NCBI RefSeq assembly: GCF_002878395.1
Contig: NW_025861174.1
Location: 1-64,000, forward strand
DNA length: 64,000 bases
Reading direction: 5' to 3'
From: Capsicum annuum
Lineage: Eukaryota; Streptophyta; Magnoliopsida; Solanales; Solanaceae
The first letter of the stretch is position 1; each line of letters opens with the position of its first letter. Position numbers and translations under genes: made by a program. Positions 47,095 through 58,215 of the stretch are shown here, piece after piece. Below the pieces are notes generated by a model. That model ran no database searches and was not told the DNA's origin. It was given only the letters and a program-made list of their open reading frames with translations.

Positions 47095-49008
47095 AAAGTT
47101 GAAAATAAGCATGTCTGACTTAAAATAATACTGCAAACCTAAACATCTGTCTGGCTGTCTGAAAGCCTCTATTGATAAAAAGTTGATGTACACACCCTCG
47201 ACTAACTCTGAATGACTGAAGTAAATAAAGTACTAAAAATAAATAACTGATAACTAGTCCTCGACTGATGAGGACTCACCCAGACTGCAACTAAGTGGCA
47301 CGTGGATATGTTAAGAGCAGTCGGGGTACTGAGCATCCAAACCTATATTATGAGATAATATAATACAAAGAAGTAAGCGATTAGTACTTTAAATATACTG
47401 AGAATTCAAGATGGGAAGCTAACTAGTATATATAAACTGAACTTGACTACATGAACATGTAAATTAAATGCAGAGCCAACCATAAACATGTGCTGGATAA
47501 ACTGATTGACTGAATACTGAACACTTGGTCAAGCAAACCTAGACTGAACATAAATTAAAAATTGAACTTCAAACTATTTGAGATAACAATAACTGATATA
47601 TCCCCATCTGAGAAAATCGGGGTAAAACCTGTAACCCCAGTTGGAAGGGTTCAATACCTTGCCAAGGGTACAAACAATAGCTATCATGGATCCACAAAAC
47701 TAATGTCCTAAAGGACTAGGTGTCAGTCCTAAACTGGCAGGTGACCGGTCATAACCTATTGTAGTACCATAGTATTGGAACTTAAGGACTTTTACAAAAG
47801 GTCTCAGTGCAGATCACTAATAACTATTTAACATGACTTGATAACTGATATATTCTTAACATGCTAATATTCTGAATATAGCAACATAAACATAGTCTGA
47901 ATGGCTAATAAAATGAAAAATGATATATGCATGAATATCTAGGTATCGAGTGTTCATAACCCACTAGCTTTGACTATTTCAACTAAACCTGATAACAATT
48001 ACAAAACATGATAAAAAGATTTTACAATTTAAATCCAACAAACCTAACAACTTGTCATGATGGGGAAATTCATGATTTTGAACATGGGGGATCACTAATA
48101 TCTGGAAAAGGACATATTTTTGGTTTGATTACATACATAAATTGGTGCGAGCAAGGAAATTCATATTTGACCTGGAACCCGTTTCAAAGGGAAGGAATTT
48201 TTCTTGAGAATTTAAGAGTTCTTGGGCCTCCATTAGTGGAACGACCCATTGATTAAATCCCACATACCTGATGGTAAATTTTTAATGAAATTCCTTAGAA
48301 TTGAGCTTGAACTTGGAGAATCCGAGTTTACTTTGGAGAAGAAGACAATCTCTTTCATTTTCCTAAGTGTAATGATTTTGGAATTTATGCAGTGTTAGGG
48401 TAACTTTAATCTCTAAATAACTAATGTTTGAGTTCCCAAATGATGTGGGTTTTGTCTTAAGAAATAGGGATTTACCAAAAAAACCATTTAAAAATCGTAG
48501 AGGGATTATTAGTTCCCATTGTCATGACTCACTAAATAATTTGTCATGACTGGTCATGAGTCATGGTCTAAGTCGTGAGCTGAGGTCTTGAGTTATGAGC
48601 CTTCATTTTTAAGTAAATGACTCCCCCTCCTAATGACTCATTAAGTCTGATCTTGAGTCATTAGGGGTATTGTGGTTTGAGATTATATTTTTGCTTTTGT
48701 TAATAGTGTGGTAATAGGTCCACGCAATGACTCATTATCCTTCTAATGAGTCATGAGCTGGACTTTTTGTCATTGGTACAAAATCTGAGACCCTCATTGG
48801 AGTGGGGATGACTCATATGTATCAACTCATTATATCTAGTAACGACTCATAGCTTCAGTCGTTGTCACTGGTAATTTGATAGGCCCTTAGTAAATTTTTT
48901 GAAACTTTTTTCCGTGACATCCGATTAAGGTGACGCTAGTGGCATTGAAAGTTAATTTAATGGCCTATCATTTTATGGGTGGAGCTTGAATACTTGGGGG
49001 ATTATACA
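47095..49008 (-). repeat. Family F 5' LTR, main segment
   Basis: From the LINE edge to the LTR start (minus strand TGTATAATCCCC at 49008). With 43628-43807 the LTR is about 2.1 kb. It carries seven TGACTCA/TGAGTCA words at about 48520-48815 and the core at 48903-48960. The 82-codon frame at 48008-48256 has no homologue in the window and is treated as chance. Confidence 0.78.
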
Positions 49009-50700
49009 AATGCTCAGCCTTCATTGGTAGGCAACATAGGTAGTGAGCTACAAAATTTTCTACATCCTTCCTTATACTATCCCACCAGTAATGTTGTCTT
49101 AAATCATGATACGTCTAAGTCACTATTGGATGGATAAAATGTAAGGAACATTAAGCCTCCTCCAAACTTAATCTAATTCAATCACTCATACTAGTAACAC
49201 AAACTCAGCCTCCAATCCTCCAAACACCATGTGGATCAAGCGAGTCATCCTCAGCCTCACCACTCAACACCTTATCCCGAATCATTCTAAACACCATATC
49301 ATTTAACTAATTAGCCCGAATCCGCTCTATCAAGGAGGACCTCGCATCAAGAAATGCCAAAATACACCAAGGTTTTGAAATATAAAGCCTAACCATCTGG
49401 TTGGGCAAAGACTAACCTCTAAGGCCACAGGTCTCTCCTTATCCAAAAAATGTACCAGGTTGACTTGCAATTCAACTTATGAATCAAGGCAACTGCAACC
49501 ACATTATCCTTGCTCAGATGGTAGAGAATAGTCAAGACATAATCCTTAATAAACTAAAGACAATGACACTGCCTTAACATCTCATTGGGTGAAGAATTAC
49601 TAAAGTCTACGATGATTTGAGAAAATCTCAATGGACTCCATACAAGTAGTGCCTCTACACCTTCAAAGAAAGAATAATCTCACAACTCGAAATTATGGGT
49701 CGGGTAATTCCTCCAATAGCTCTTCAATCGACAAGAAGTATATGCAATCACCCTACCCTTCTATATCAATATAACACCTAACCCAATATCCGAAGTATCA
49801 CAAAAAAATAGAACCCACACCCTCTTAGAGCAAGGTCAAGATAAGAGTCAATGTCAACAATTCATTTAGCTTTTGAAAGATTGTTGCACAAGTGTTAAAC
49901 CACTAAAGGAAAACCTTATTTTGAGTCAACTTATCCAATAATGCTGGAATTGATGAAAAACCCTCTATAAAGTAGCGATAGTAACCTTCTAAACTAATAA
50001 AACTCCAATTCTCGATAGAAGATGTAGTCCTCACCTAATCATTAACCACTGCAATCCTGGTTGGATCGACCATTATCTATCCTTGGCCACCACATGACCT
50101 ACGAATGAGACAGACTCCTACCAAAACTCATAGTTAGGGACTTAGCATATAACCTCTCACCCTGCAACCTCTAAAGATAAACCACAAATTCTCCCTTTGG
50201 TCAGCCTTACTCTTGGAATAAACCAAGATATCAGCAATAAATATATTGACAAAAGAGTTACGATGAGATCAAAATACAAAATTTATCAACTCTATAAATG
50301 CAGCTGGTGTATTGGTCAACTCAAAGGACATGACAAAGAACTCAAAATGATTGTATCGAGTCCAAAAGTTGTCTTTGGAATATTTGAAGCATTAATTATC
50401 AACTGGTGATATCCAGATCTCAAATCAATCTATAAAAATATTAAAACACCCTAAAGTTGATTAGACAAATCATCAATACAAGGAATAAGATACTTATTCT
50501 TAAACTTTACATTGTTCAAATGTCGATAATCAATAGACATATCCATAGACCTATTCTTTTTCTTCATAAACTATATAGGCACACCCCAAGGTGATATACT
50601 AGGTTAGATAAATCTCTTATGCAACAATTCCTGCAATTGATCCTTCAATTCACTCAACTTGTTGCGTCCATCCTATAAGAAATAATAGAAATGGGCTTGT
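49009..50700 (-). pseudogene. pol: Family E pol: integrase zinc module, RNase H, reverse transcriptase
   Basis: A different Ty3/gypsy family. At 49020-49095 the minus strand encodes HYWWDSIRKDVENFVAHY, the integrase zinc module, cut off by the F LTR; the rest of integrase is absent. RNase H at about 49860-49480. RT at about 50660-49900, starting QLQELLHKRFI and SISPWGV; its active site reads FIAD at 50230-50241, the first Asp being Ala. Stops are dense. Confidence 0.72.
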
Positions 50701-51975
50701 TGCCTAACTCAGCATTATTAGAAAAGACAATAATATCATGATTTAGAGGCATACCAAGTAAATCATTATGAAAACATCTATGAACTCACGAACAATACTA
50801 ATAGAATCTAATAAAGGAAGTAAAGCAATAGTATTATAATAAATGTGAGCCAAATAAGACAAATATCCCCTATCAACCAAATGACAAGCCTGAAGAAAAG
50901 CTATTTCTCTCTTGGGACCCAAATGAAGCACACCCTTCTAGGCTATCCTCAACACACCTGACAAAGCTAGGGTCACAGTCTTTGCATAATAATTTAGGAC
51001 AGCATGACAAGGAGCTAACAATCTATACCAAGGATAACATCAAATATACCATATCTAGGAAACTTATATCTACCAAAGTCTCACACCCAACAAAAGTCAC
51101 AAACTAAGATTGGTACATGCAATCCACTAATAAAGAGTCTCCTACGAGGGTAAATACATGAATAGACATGGTAAGAGGCTCACTAGTAGAATCAAAACCC
51201 AAAGGAAAATATGCAAAGACATAGGAAAAAGTCTATCCTAGATCAAATAACACTGATGCATATCTAAAACAAATAGGGTTGATACCTATGATGATAGTGT
51301 TAGAAGCCTCTATGTCTTATCTGGAAAGTATAACATAACACTATCTAAGACCACTACCTGACTGAGTAGCCTCATAACCATGCCTACGATCACTATTTAC
51401 TCTACGATGTGCACCTCTAGTAAAACCGCTACCTCTCACCATTGATGTTAGAGTATCCTTGAACACACGATAGGGATAGTCCTTGTCCAAATAGCAAATA
51501 TCAACACACACATTGTAACTTCTATGGTCTGACTTAATAGAAGAATGTTTGGCTGAGCTATAATGACCACTTAAAGTTGCTAAAATAGAAGACCCACTAC
51601 CTTAACCCTATAAGTTTTCTTGCACTGGTCTACTATGATACCCATGAAAACCTCTAAAATCTCTACCTTAAGTAGTTTGACCTCTGAACTCAATTTAATG
51701 GTGTACCCTATTGGAGCCTCCCTAAAACCTTTAAAGAATAGACCCAGTCATCCTAGAATGATCCACTATACTAAAAACTGATGCCTTATACACTACCATC
51801 TAAGTTATAGCTAGATAAAGAGAAATATCCAACCTCTTCACAAATTTCTGCATCTTCTTACACACGGTGGCGATGTTGCCATAAGAATATCTAAATAATA
51901 CATGAAAGCATGAATCATACATCATAACAAAAACAAAGCCTTACTCGTTGTGATAAGACTCATCTGTCATTTAAA
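50701..51975 (-). pseudogene. gag: Family E protease and gag remnant
   Basis: The protease is near 51290-50940: VLFDLG, stop, TFSYVFAYF at 51220-51260 (the D-x-G core is kept but followed by a stop), later VGDSLLVD. A linker frame at 50931-50743 is open. The gag zinc knuckle near 51470-51510 is decayed. Gag is very degraded up to 51950. No primer binding site is seen next to the adjoining LTR. Confidence 0.6.
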
Positions 51976-52235
51976 TGACCCAAAGTGAGGCCTTGTTATA
52001 ATAGACCTCCCAAGTCCAACAAGGATCAGGAACTATCCCCGATACACACCCAAATATCCAAATAGATACTCTGAGTCTGATGAATTCTGAAGATATAACA
52101 AGATAACATATGTGTACAAATCCAAACCCTAGGATAAGTCCATAAACGTGATCAACGCAAATAAGTCCAATCTTCAAAAACCCAACCAATAACCATACCA
52201 TAAATCAATTCATATATCCTATAACAAATGAGTTC

Positions 52236-52271
<36 letters not shown>

Positions 52272-54401
52272 CCAAAACAAAATGGAACAATCATAAATCA
52301 AATTTAGTTCACTAGTATCAGTCTTACTATCAATGCCAATAATAAGGCTGACACTAATATCGACACCACCAACACCAACCTATAATTGTCCCACAAATCC
52401 TCTAACCAAAAGTAAAACTATATCCATTTATGAGATGCCCCCACCAATAGCAAAAACCAATATCCATAAAATAAACAAAGTATGTAAATTCATCCATGAT
52501 TAGAAAAGAAGCCTGCAAAAATATGAAAGTTCATCACTTCAATCCAACTAAGCTAATCCTATAATCTGATCACTGAGCAGAAGGAGTAGAATGGTTGGTT
52601 TCCTGTATTGCGTGGGGATACAACTATTTAAAGATGGGATAACGGGTGAATTATAGCAAGTACTTCGGATAAGGATAAAATAATACCAACCATTAAAACC
52701 AAGTAAAATAACCTTACACATTCACATCCATACACATATATATGACCATATGGGGAAAAGGAACCTAGGTTAGCATGTATTTAAAACCATTAAGTTGGGT
52801 ACGTGTAGCTTAACCATTCCAGTACCACCCACCAGCTATATGGGTCCAGTGTAACCCCCTAAATAGTCCTTGATGCGTTTAGCCGCATAAATCGAAGATA
52901 CCATAGGAGTAGGGGATTCTCGAGTACCCTTCGCTCTCTATGATACATATGTACATATGTACTTAGGGGATTCCCATGCACCTCATAAGTATCATATATG
53001 GTCTCCATAACCAATCCTCATGTAGGCAAATAAAAACCTCACACCTTCACGGTTAACTATCATACCCTACCATTATTGCCAAATAAAAACCATTACCACA
53101 CAACCAAACCACCATTCTATTTATTATTAACTAAAACTATAAGTAGTGGTATCATCATGCCGACTATAGCATACAACAAATGTCCTTAGCTAACCTTTTT
53201 AAGGAATAAGGGATTTCCATGTACCTATATATTACATTTTTTAGTTTCTTAAGGGATTCCCTTGTACCACACAAGATGTTCCATTATTAGTTTACATAAG
53301 GAATTCCCTTGTACCCATAAGAATTTTAAATTAAACCATTACTATGACCATCAAGATCTTACCATTTAATCATTCCAAAGTATTTAAACCATTTATACGA
53401 ATTAGGGTTTCATTACTCTGCTATACCATGCAATAGTTTAATGAATGTCCAACAATTTAACCAAGAACATTATCATAGGCATTTTATCAAATATGTTGGG
53501 GGCATAGTGTTTCCAAAGCAAAAACCAAGTACCAATTAACCATTCTCATGCAACCAAATGTTCAAATCACCATAACAATAAGAAAACCATAAGTAAAAGA
53601 CATGGGAAAACCATAACCAGCCATTATAACCAAAAACCTTAGCCTATATTTGAAAACCCAAAACTATAAAAAATTTATGCCATGAAAACCATACTTTAAA
53701 TCATGATTTTAGTTGAACTAACAATGAGGGAGGAGTAACTTGCCATACATTACAAAGATAATGGAGAGAAATTACCTTAGTAAGTCCCCAAATTGATCCT
53801 ATTAATAAAACCCTAGCCTTCCCTGACCCAAGATCCTTGAGAGAATTTTAGAGAGTTTCTAAGTGTTTACGATTAGAATAATAATGTAAATAATGTCTTA
53901 AGAGTCATATATGTTGTGGGGCCTTAAAATATTAAGAGGGAAAATGTTTAAATTATCCCCAACTTTAGTGGCATAAAATTACTGCAGGTGAGTACGACCA
54001 CCCCAACCCAACTGTACCTTATGGTAGGAGTTATACCCTTACTCGTACCATAGTCTTCCCTTACACACCAACACTATCCAAAATACAACCATCCAAGAAA
54101 AACTATATCCAAGCATATGATTAGTACCATAAAATCATACTCTAGGCTGATTAGAATCACCTAGGCCTAACTTAGGGAAACATATGACATAACATCATAC
54201 CATTCATACCTTAAGGTACGACTAGTATGATCCACCCATACCTTGTACAAAAAACAAACAACCCACATCACCCAACGCTTGATAATATATGACTAATACC
54301 AACCACCATACCTAATTATACAAGAAGTACCCCAACTCGTATGATTTTTAGAAGCCAAGAACTGAGAAAATTTTCTAAAGGTAAAAATCTAGGGTATTTT
54401 A
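51976..54401 (-). repeat. Family A LTR, minus copy (2,426 bp)
   Basis: It aligns end to end with 5439-7855. The LTR start is worn (TAAAATACC where TGAAACACC is expected), again by G/C to A/T changes. It borders family E gag on its left and a family A pol tail on its right. It contains a (TA)n tract at 52239-52267 and the ~50-bp repeats at about 53206-53335. No genes were found. Confidence 0.85.
52239..52267. repeat. (AT)n microsatellite
   Basis: An uninterrupted 29-nt AT repeat within the family A LTR. It is absent from the other LTR copies, so it expanded after insertion. Confidence 0.95.
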
Positions 54402-54655
54402 GTCCCCCCCGCCCACAAGGATCATTCATCCCCGAATGACAGATGATGTAGTACAAGCATAATTTTAAACCCCAAGATGCCTCCACCATTTTATTTAACA
54501 AAGTCTTAAAATAAAGAGGCAAGGAAATCAACCTTTCCTTTAAAAAAGTCAAAAAACAAAGTTATGATCAAGAACACATACCTTTCACATAAATATTTGG
54601 AGCCAAAAACAAATGTAGATATTGGGACTTCATAACCTCTTTCTTTACAGCTTTC
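54402..54655 (-). pseudogene. pol: Family A polypurine tract and end of pol (minus fragment)
   Basis: It opens with cccccccgcccac (minus-strand G-rich tract) and the pre-tract hairpin (arms 54422-54427 and 54434-54439). It continues with 3' non-coding sequence and the last codons of the chromodomain-like tail at about 54625-54650. At about 54655 it meets a family A copy on the other strand. Confidence 0.7.
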
Positions 54656-55130
54656 CTCTTATGATGTATATTATTTTCTTAATCCAGTGTCTTCTCTTTC
54701 TTATGCGACTCTATATATGTCTTTGTCTTTTGGTTTTGATTTAGATGTTATTTCAACTCCTTTTTTTATTTCTACCTTGGTAGGTGACTCGATTATTGCT
54801 AATAAACTCTATAGGGGGTGTGTGGTATTTTTTGGTAGCAAGCAAACCTTGGTGGATCTGGTTGAGTTGGATATGGTATATTTTGATATAATTCTGGGTA
54901 TGGACTCGTTGTATTCTTGTTGTCTTTAAATTATTGGACCTGTAGGGTTATCTTTAAGTTTTTTGGTGAACTGGTTATAGAATGGGAAGGTAGTACCGTA
55001 GTTCCTATAGGGAGTTTTATTTTATATCTTAGAGATCAAAGATAATCTCCAAGGGTTTTCTTTATCAGTTGGTTCGGGTTAAAGATTCTAACTTAGAAGG
55101 TTCTTCTTTGTCTTTGGTCCCTTTAGTTAG
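54656..55130 (+). pseudogene. pol: Plus-strand family A protease and linker
   Basis: The open frame 54687-54929 includes SSLSYATL, GFDLDVIS, LYRGCVVFF and FDIILGMDSLYSC, a typical retropepsin of this family. The active-site triplet DAG (as in A2) is replaced by NPV just before SSLSYA, so the catalytic Asp is missing. Stops follow at once in the linker to RT. Confidence 0.8.
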
Positions 55131-56560
55131 TGAGTTTCTAGAGGTGTTTCCAAATGATCTTCCTGGTATTCCTCTAGATTGAGAAATAGAGTTTAGTATT
55201 GATTTGCTTCCAAACACTTATCTAATTTCTTTTTCACTATATAGAATGGCTCTAGCTGAGTTGAGAAAACTCAAGGAGCAGGTTAAAGATCTTTTAGATA
55301 AGATGTTTATTCATTCTATTTTTTCTCCATAGGATGTACTAGTGTTTTTTTTTCACTAGAAAGATTGTTCCTTTTGGATATGCATTGACTACAGGTAGTT
55401 GAACAAGGTGACAATCTAGAACAAGTATTCTCTTCCTCAGACAGATGATTTATTTGACCAATTGCAAGGTACCAATTCTTTTCTAAGATAGATCCTCAGT
55501 TTGGGTACCATCATCTTAACATTAGGGAGGTGGATATCCCTAAGATAGCTTTTTGTACCCCGTATGGACATTTTCAGTTCTTGGTGATGTCATTTGGGTT
55601 AACTAATAATCCAGCAACCTTTGTGGACTTGATAAATAGGGTGTTCAAATAAAATTTGAATCTCTTGTCATTGTGTTTATTGATGTTATTCTGGTTTGTT
55701 CGAAGAGTGAGTTGGATCTACTAATTATCTACATGTGGTGTTACAGTCCGTAAAGGAACAATAGTTGTATGATAAGTTCTCTAAGTATAAGTTTTGGTTA
55801 ATGCTGTGACTTTCTTTTGTCATATAATTTTTAGTAAAAATCATGATGGATCCACAAAAAGTTGTTGTGGTAAAGAGGTGGCCTAGGCCCATGACTCCAT
55901 TCAATATTCAAAGCTTCTTGGTTTTAGTTTAGTATTTAGGAAATTTGTGGAAAGTTTTTCTTCAATAGCTAAACCTTTGACTCAGTTGACGTAGAAGAAG
56001 GTTAAGTTTTCTCGATCTGATGCTTGTGATGGGAGTTTTGAGAAGTTGAAGGGTGAGTTGTTTTCTACTCTAATCTTAGCTTTATCAAAAGAAAAAGATG
56101 GGTTTCTAGTTTATGATGCATCTTCGGAAGGTCTTGGTTGTGTTTTAATATTGCATAGGAAGGTATTTGCCTATGCTTAAAGGTAGTTGAAGGTACATGA
56201 AAGGAATTATCCTACTCATGATTTGTAGTTTTTGGCAGTTGTGTTTTCTTTGAAAATATAATGGCATTATTTATATAATGTTCACGTGGATATCTTTTTT
56301 GATCACAAGAGTCTTTAGTACGTGTTGACTTAGGAAGAGCTTAAACTCAGGCAGAGGATATGGCTTAAACTTCTTAAAGATTATGATATGAGTCTTTACT
56401 ATTACCCAGATAAGGCTAACGTGGTTGCTGATACTCTTAGCAGGTTATCCATGGGCAGTTTGGCTCATCTAGAGAAAGGTAAGTGGGAATTAGTGAAGGC
56501 TATTCACCATTTGGCTAATATTAGGGTTCGCCTCTTGGACTCTAAGGATGGTAGTGTGAT
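55131..56560 (+). pseudogene. pol: Plus-strand family A reverse transcriptase and RNase H
   Basis: RT begins EVFPNDLPGIPLD (stop) EIEFSIDLLPN near 55140-55215, then [20 protein letters not shown]. The active site reads FIDV at 55676-55687, so the second catalytic Asp is lost. RNase H at about 56090-56460: VYDASSEGLGCVL, DHKSL, and DYDMSLYYYPDKANVVADTL in the open frame 56388-56579. More than ten stops and shifts occur across RT. Confidence 0.82.
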
Positions 56561-58070
56561 AGTGCAAGATGTGGTTTGATCATCTCTTGGTGCAGATATT
56601 AAGGAGAAACAAATGTCGAATATTGTCTTGATAAAAATCAAGAGTGATCTTGGTGGGTAAAAGGTGGTAGTGTTAGAGATCAAAGGTGATGGTACTTTAT
56701 CAAACAAAGGGAGATTGTGTGTTCCTAATGTCGATGGGTTGCGACAAAGGGTTTTAGCTAAGGTATATCAATCTTGGCTATGTTGTCTATTTCAGCTAGG
56801 TTAAGATATATCATGATCTCAAAGAGATCTATTGGCAGAATGGTATGAAGAGGGATGTGGGTGATTTCATGGATAAGTGTATAGTGTGTCAACAGGTTAA
56901 GGTCAAGCATATGTGGCCTGGTGGGTTGTATCAAGAAATAGAGTTACCTAAATAGACGTAAGAGATGATCAATATGGATTTTGTTATTGGTCTTCCTCGG
57001 TCTCGAAATAAGTATGATTCAATTTGGGTCATCGTGGATAGGATGACTAAGTCTATGCATTTCTTGCTTGTGCGAAATACCTTTTTGGCAGAGGATTATA
57101 CAAAACTGCATTTTTAGGAGATTGTGAAGATGCATGGAGTACCTGTCTTGATTATTTATGATCGTGGTACACATTTTATGTCTCATTTCTGGCGGTCTTT
57201 CTAGAAAGGGTTGAAGACTAAGGTTACTAAAGTTAGTCTACGTACATCTTTTCATCCGCAGTCAGATGGGAAAGGGAAGAGAACTATTTAGACATTGGAG
57301 AATATGCTTCAAACCTATGTAATTGACTATGGTTGCAATTGGGTTGAGCATCTACCTTTGGTGGAGTTTGCTTACCACAATAACTATCATTCGAGTATTA
57401 GTATAGTTCTTTTTGAGATGTTGTATGGTAGAAGGTATAAATCTCCTATTAGTTGGTTTAAGTTTGTTGAGGCTGACATGTTTGGCCTAGGTTTTGTTTA
57501 TCAACTGATGTAGAAGGTCAAGGTGATTCTATATAGGTTTAAGGCTTCCCTAAGTCACCAAAAGTCCTATATGAATATTAGGCGTAGATACATGGAGCTT
57601 GATGTTGGTAATAGGGTGTTCCTCAATGTTTCTACTAAAAAGGGAGTGGTGTAGTTTAGAAACTAGGGGAAACTGATTCCTCAGTTCATTGGTTCTTATA
57701 TGATTTTATAGAGAGTTGGCAATATTTTTTATGAGTTAGAGTTTCCATCAAGCCTAAGTTTTGTTCATCCGGTTTTTCATGTTTCTATGTTGAGGAAGTG
57801 TCTTGGTGATCCTTTGTCAGTTGTTTCTTTATAGGGATTGGGTATTTCGATTCTCTATCTAATGAAGAAGTCTTAATCGAGATATTAGATAGGCAATTTT
57901 GTCAATTTTTGACCATGGATGTGGCTTCAATTAAGGTTCTATTGTAGAACCATTAAGTGGAAGAATCTACTTTGGAAGCAGAAGTTGACATAAAGTCCAA
58001 GTATCCGCATTTGTTTTCTACTCCTGGATTCGTGCAGAAGGTATGTATTCTTCAACACATCTTTATTTTG
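56561..58070 (+). pseudogene. pol: Plus-strand family A integrase and chromodomain-like tail
   Basis: Zinc module at 56825-56905 (YWQNGMKRDV, CIVCQQVK, both Cys kept). Core: NMDFVIGL (first Asp), IIYDRGTHF (second Asp), but the Glu position is Lys (GKGKRT, codon 57277-57279). The frame 57295-57513 is open: LENMLQTYV, LVEFAYHNNYHSSIS, LYGRRYKSPISWF. C-terminal HPVFHVSMLRKCLGDP is near 57765-57815, and the tail ends in YPHLFSTP near 58030. Confidence 0.83.
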
Positions 58071-58215
58071 TAAGTTTATTAAAGGAAAGATTAATATTAT
58101 TACCTCTTTATTTTCAAACTATGTTAAAAGGATGTTTGATAATGCAAATGACTCTGTGTATTGTTACTCCTACCTTGTTCGTCATTCAGGGACAAATGAT
58201 CCTAGTGGGGGAGAC
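58071..58215 (+). other. 3' non-coding region and polypurine tract
   Basis: It ends agtgggggagac directly before the LTR start tgaaac. The pre-tract hairpin (cattc...aatg) is at about 58182-58197, worn. Confidence 0.7.

Larger units (their letters stand above)
40725..49008 (-). mobile_element. Family F Ty3/gypsy element, deleted inside and interrupted by a LINE
   Basis: Minus-strand order: 5' LTR (49008-47095 plus 43807-43628), primer site and leader, a remnant of RT C-terminus, RNase H, integrase core and tail, 3' LTR (41424-40725, truncated). Gag, protease and most of RT are deleted. Confidence 0.8.

Noticed and set aside
48008..48256. 82-codon open frame on the plus strand
   Set aside because: It lies inside the family F LTR, has no recognisable domain and no counterpart, and AT-rich LTR DNA often gives frames of this size.
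52935..52965. Palindromic acatatgt pair in the family A LTR
   Set aside because: A short local duplication in AT-rich sequence, absent from the other LTR copies, with no sign of function.
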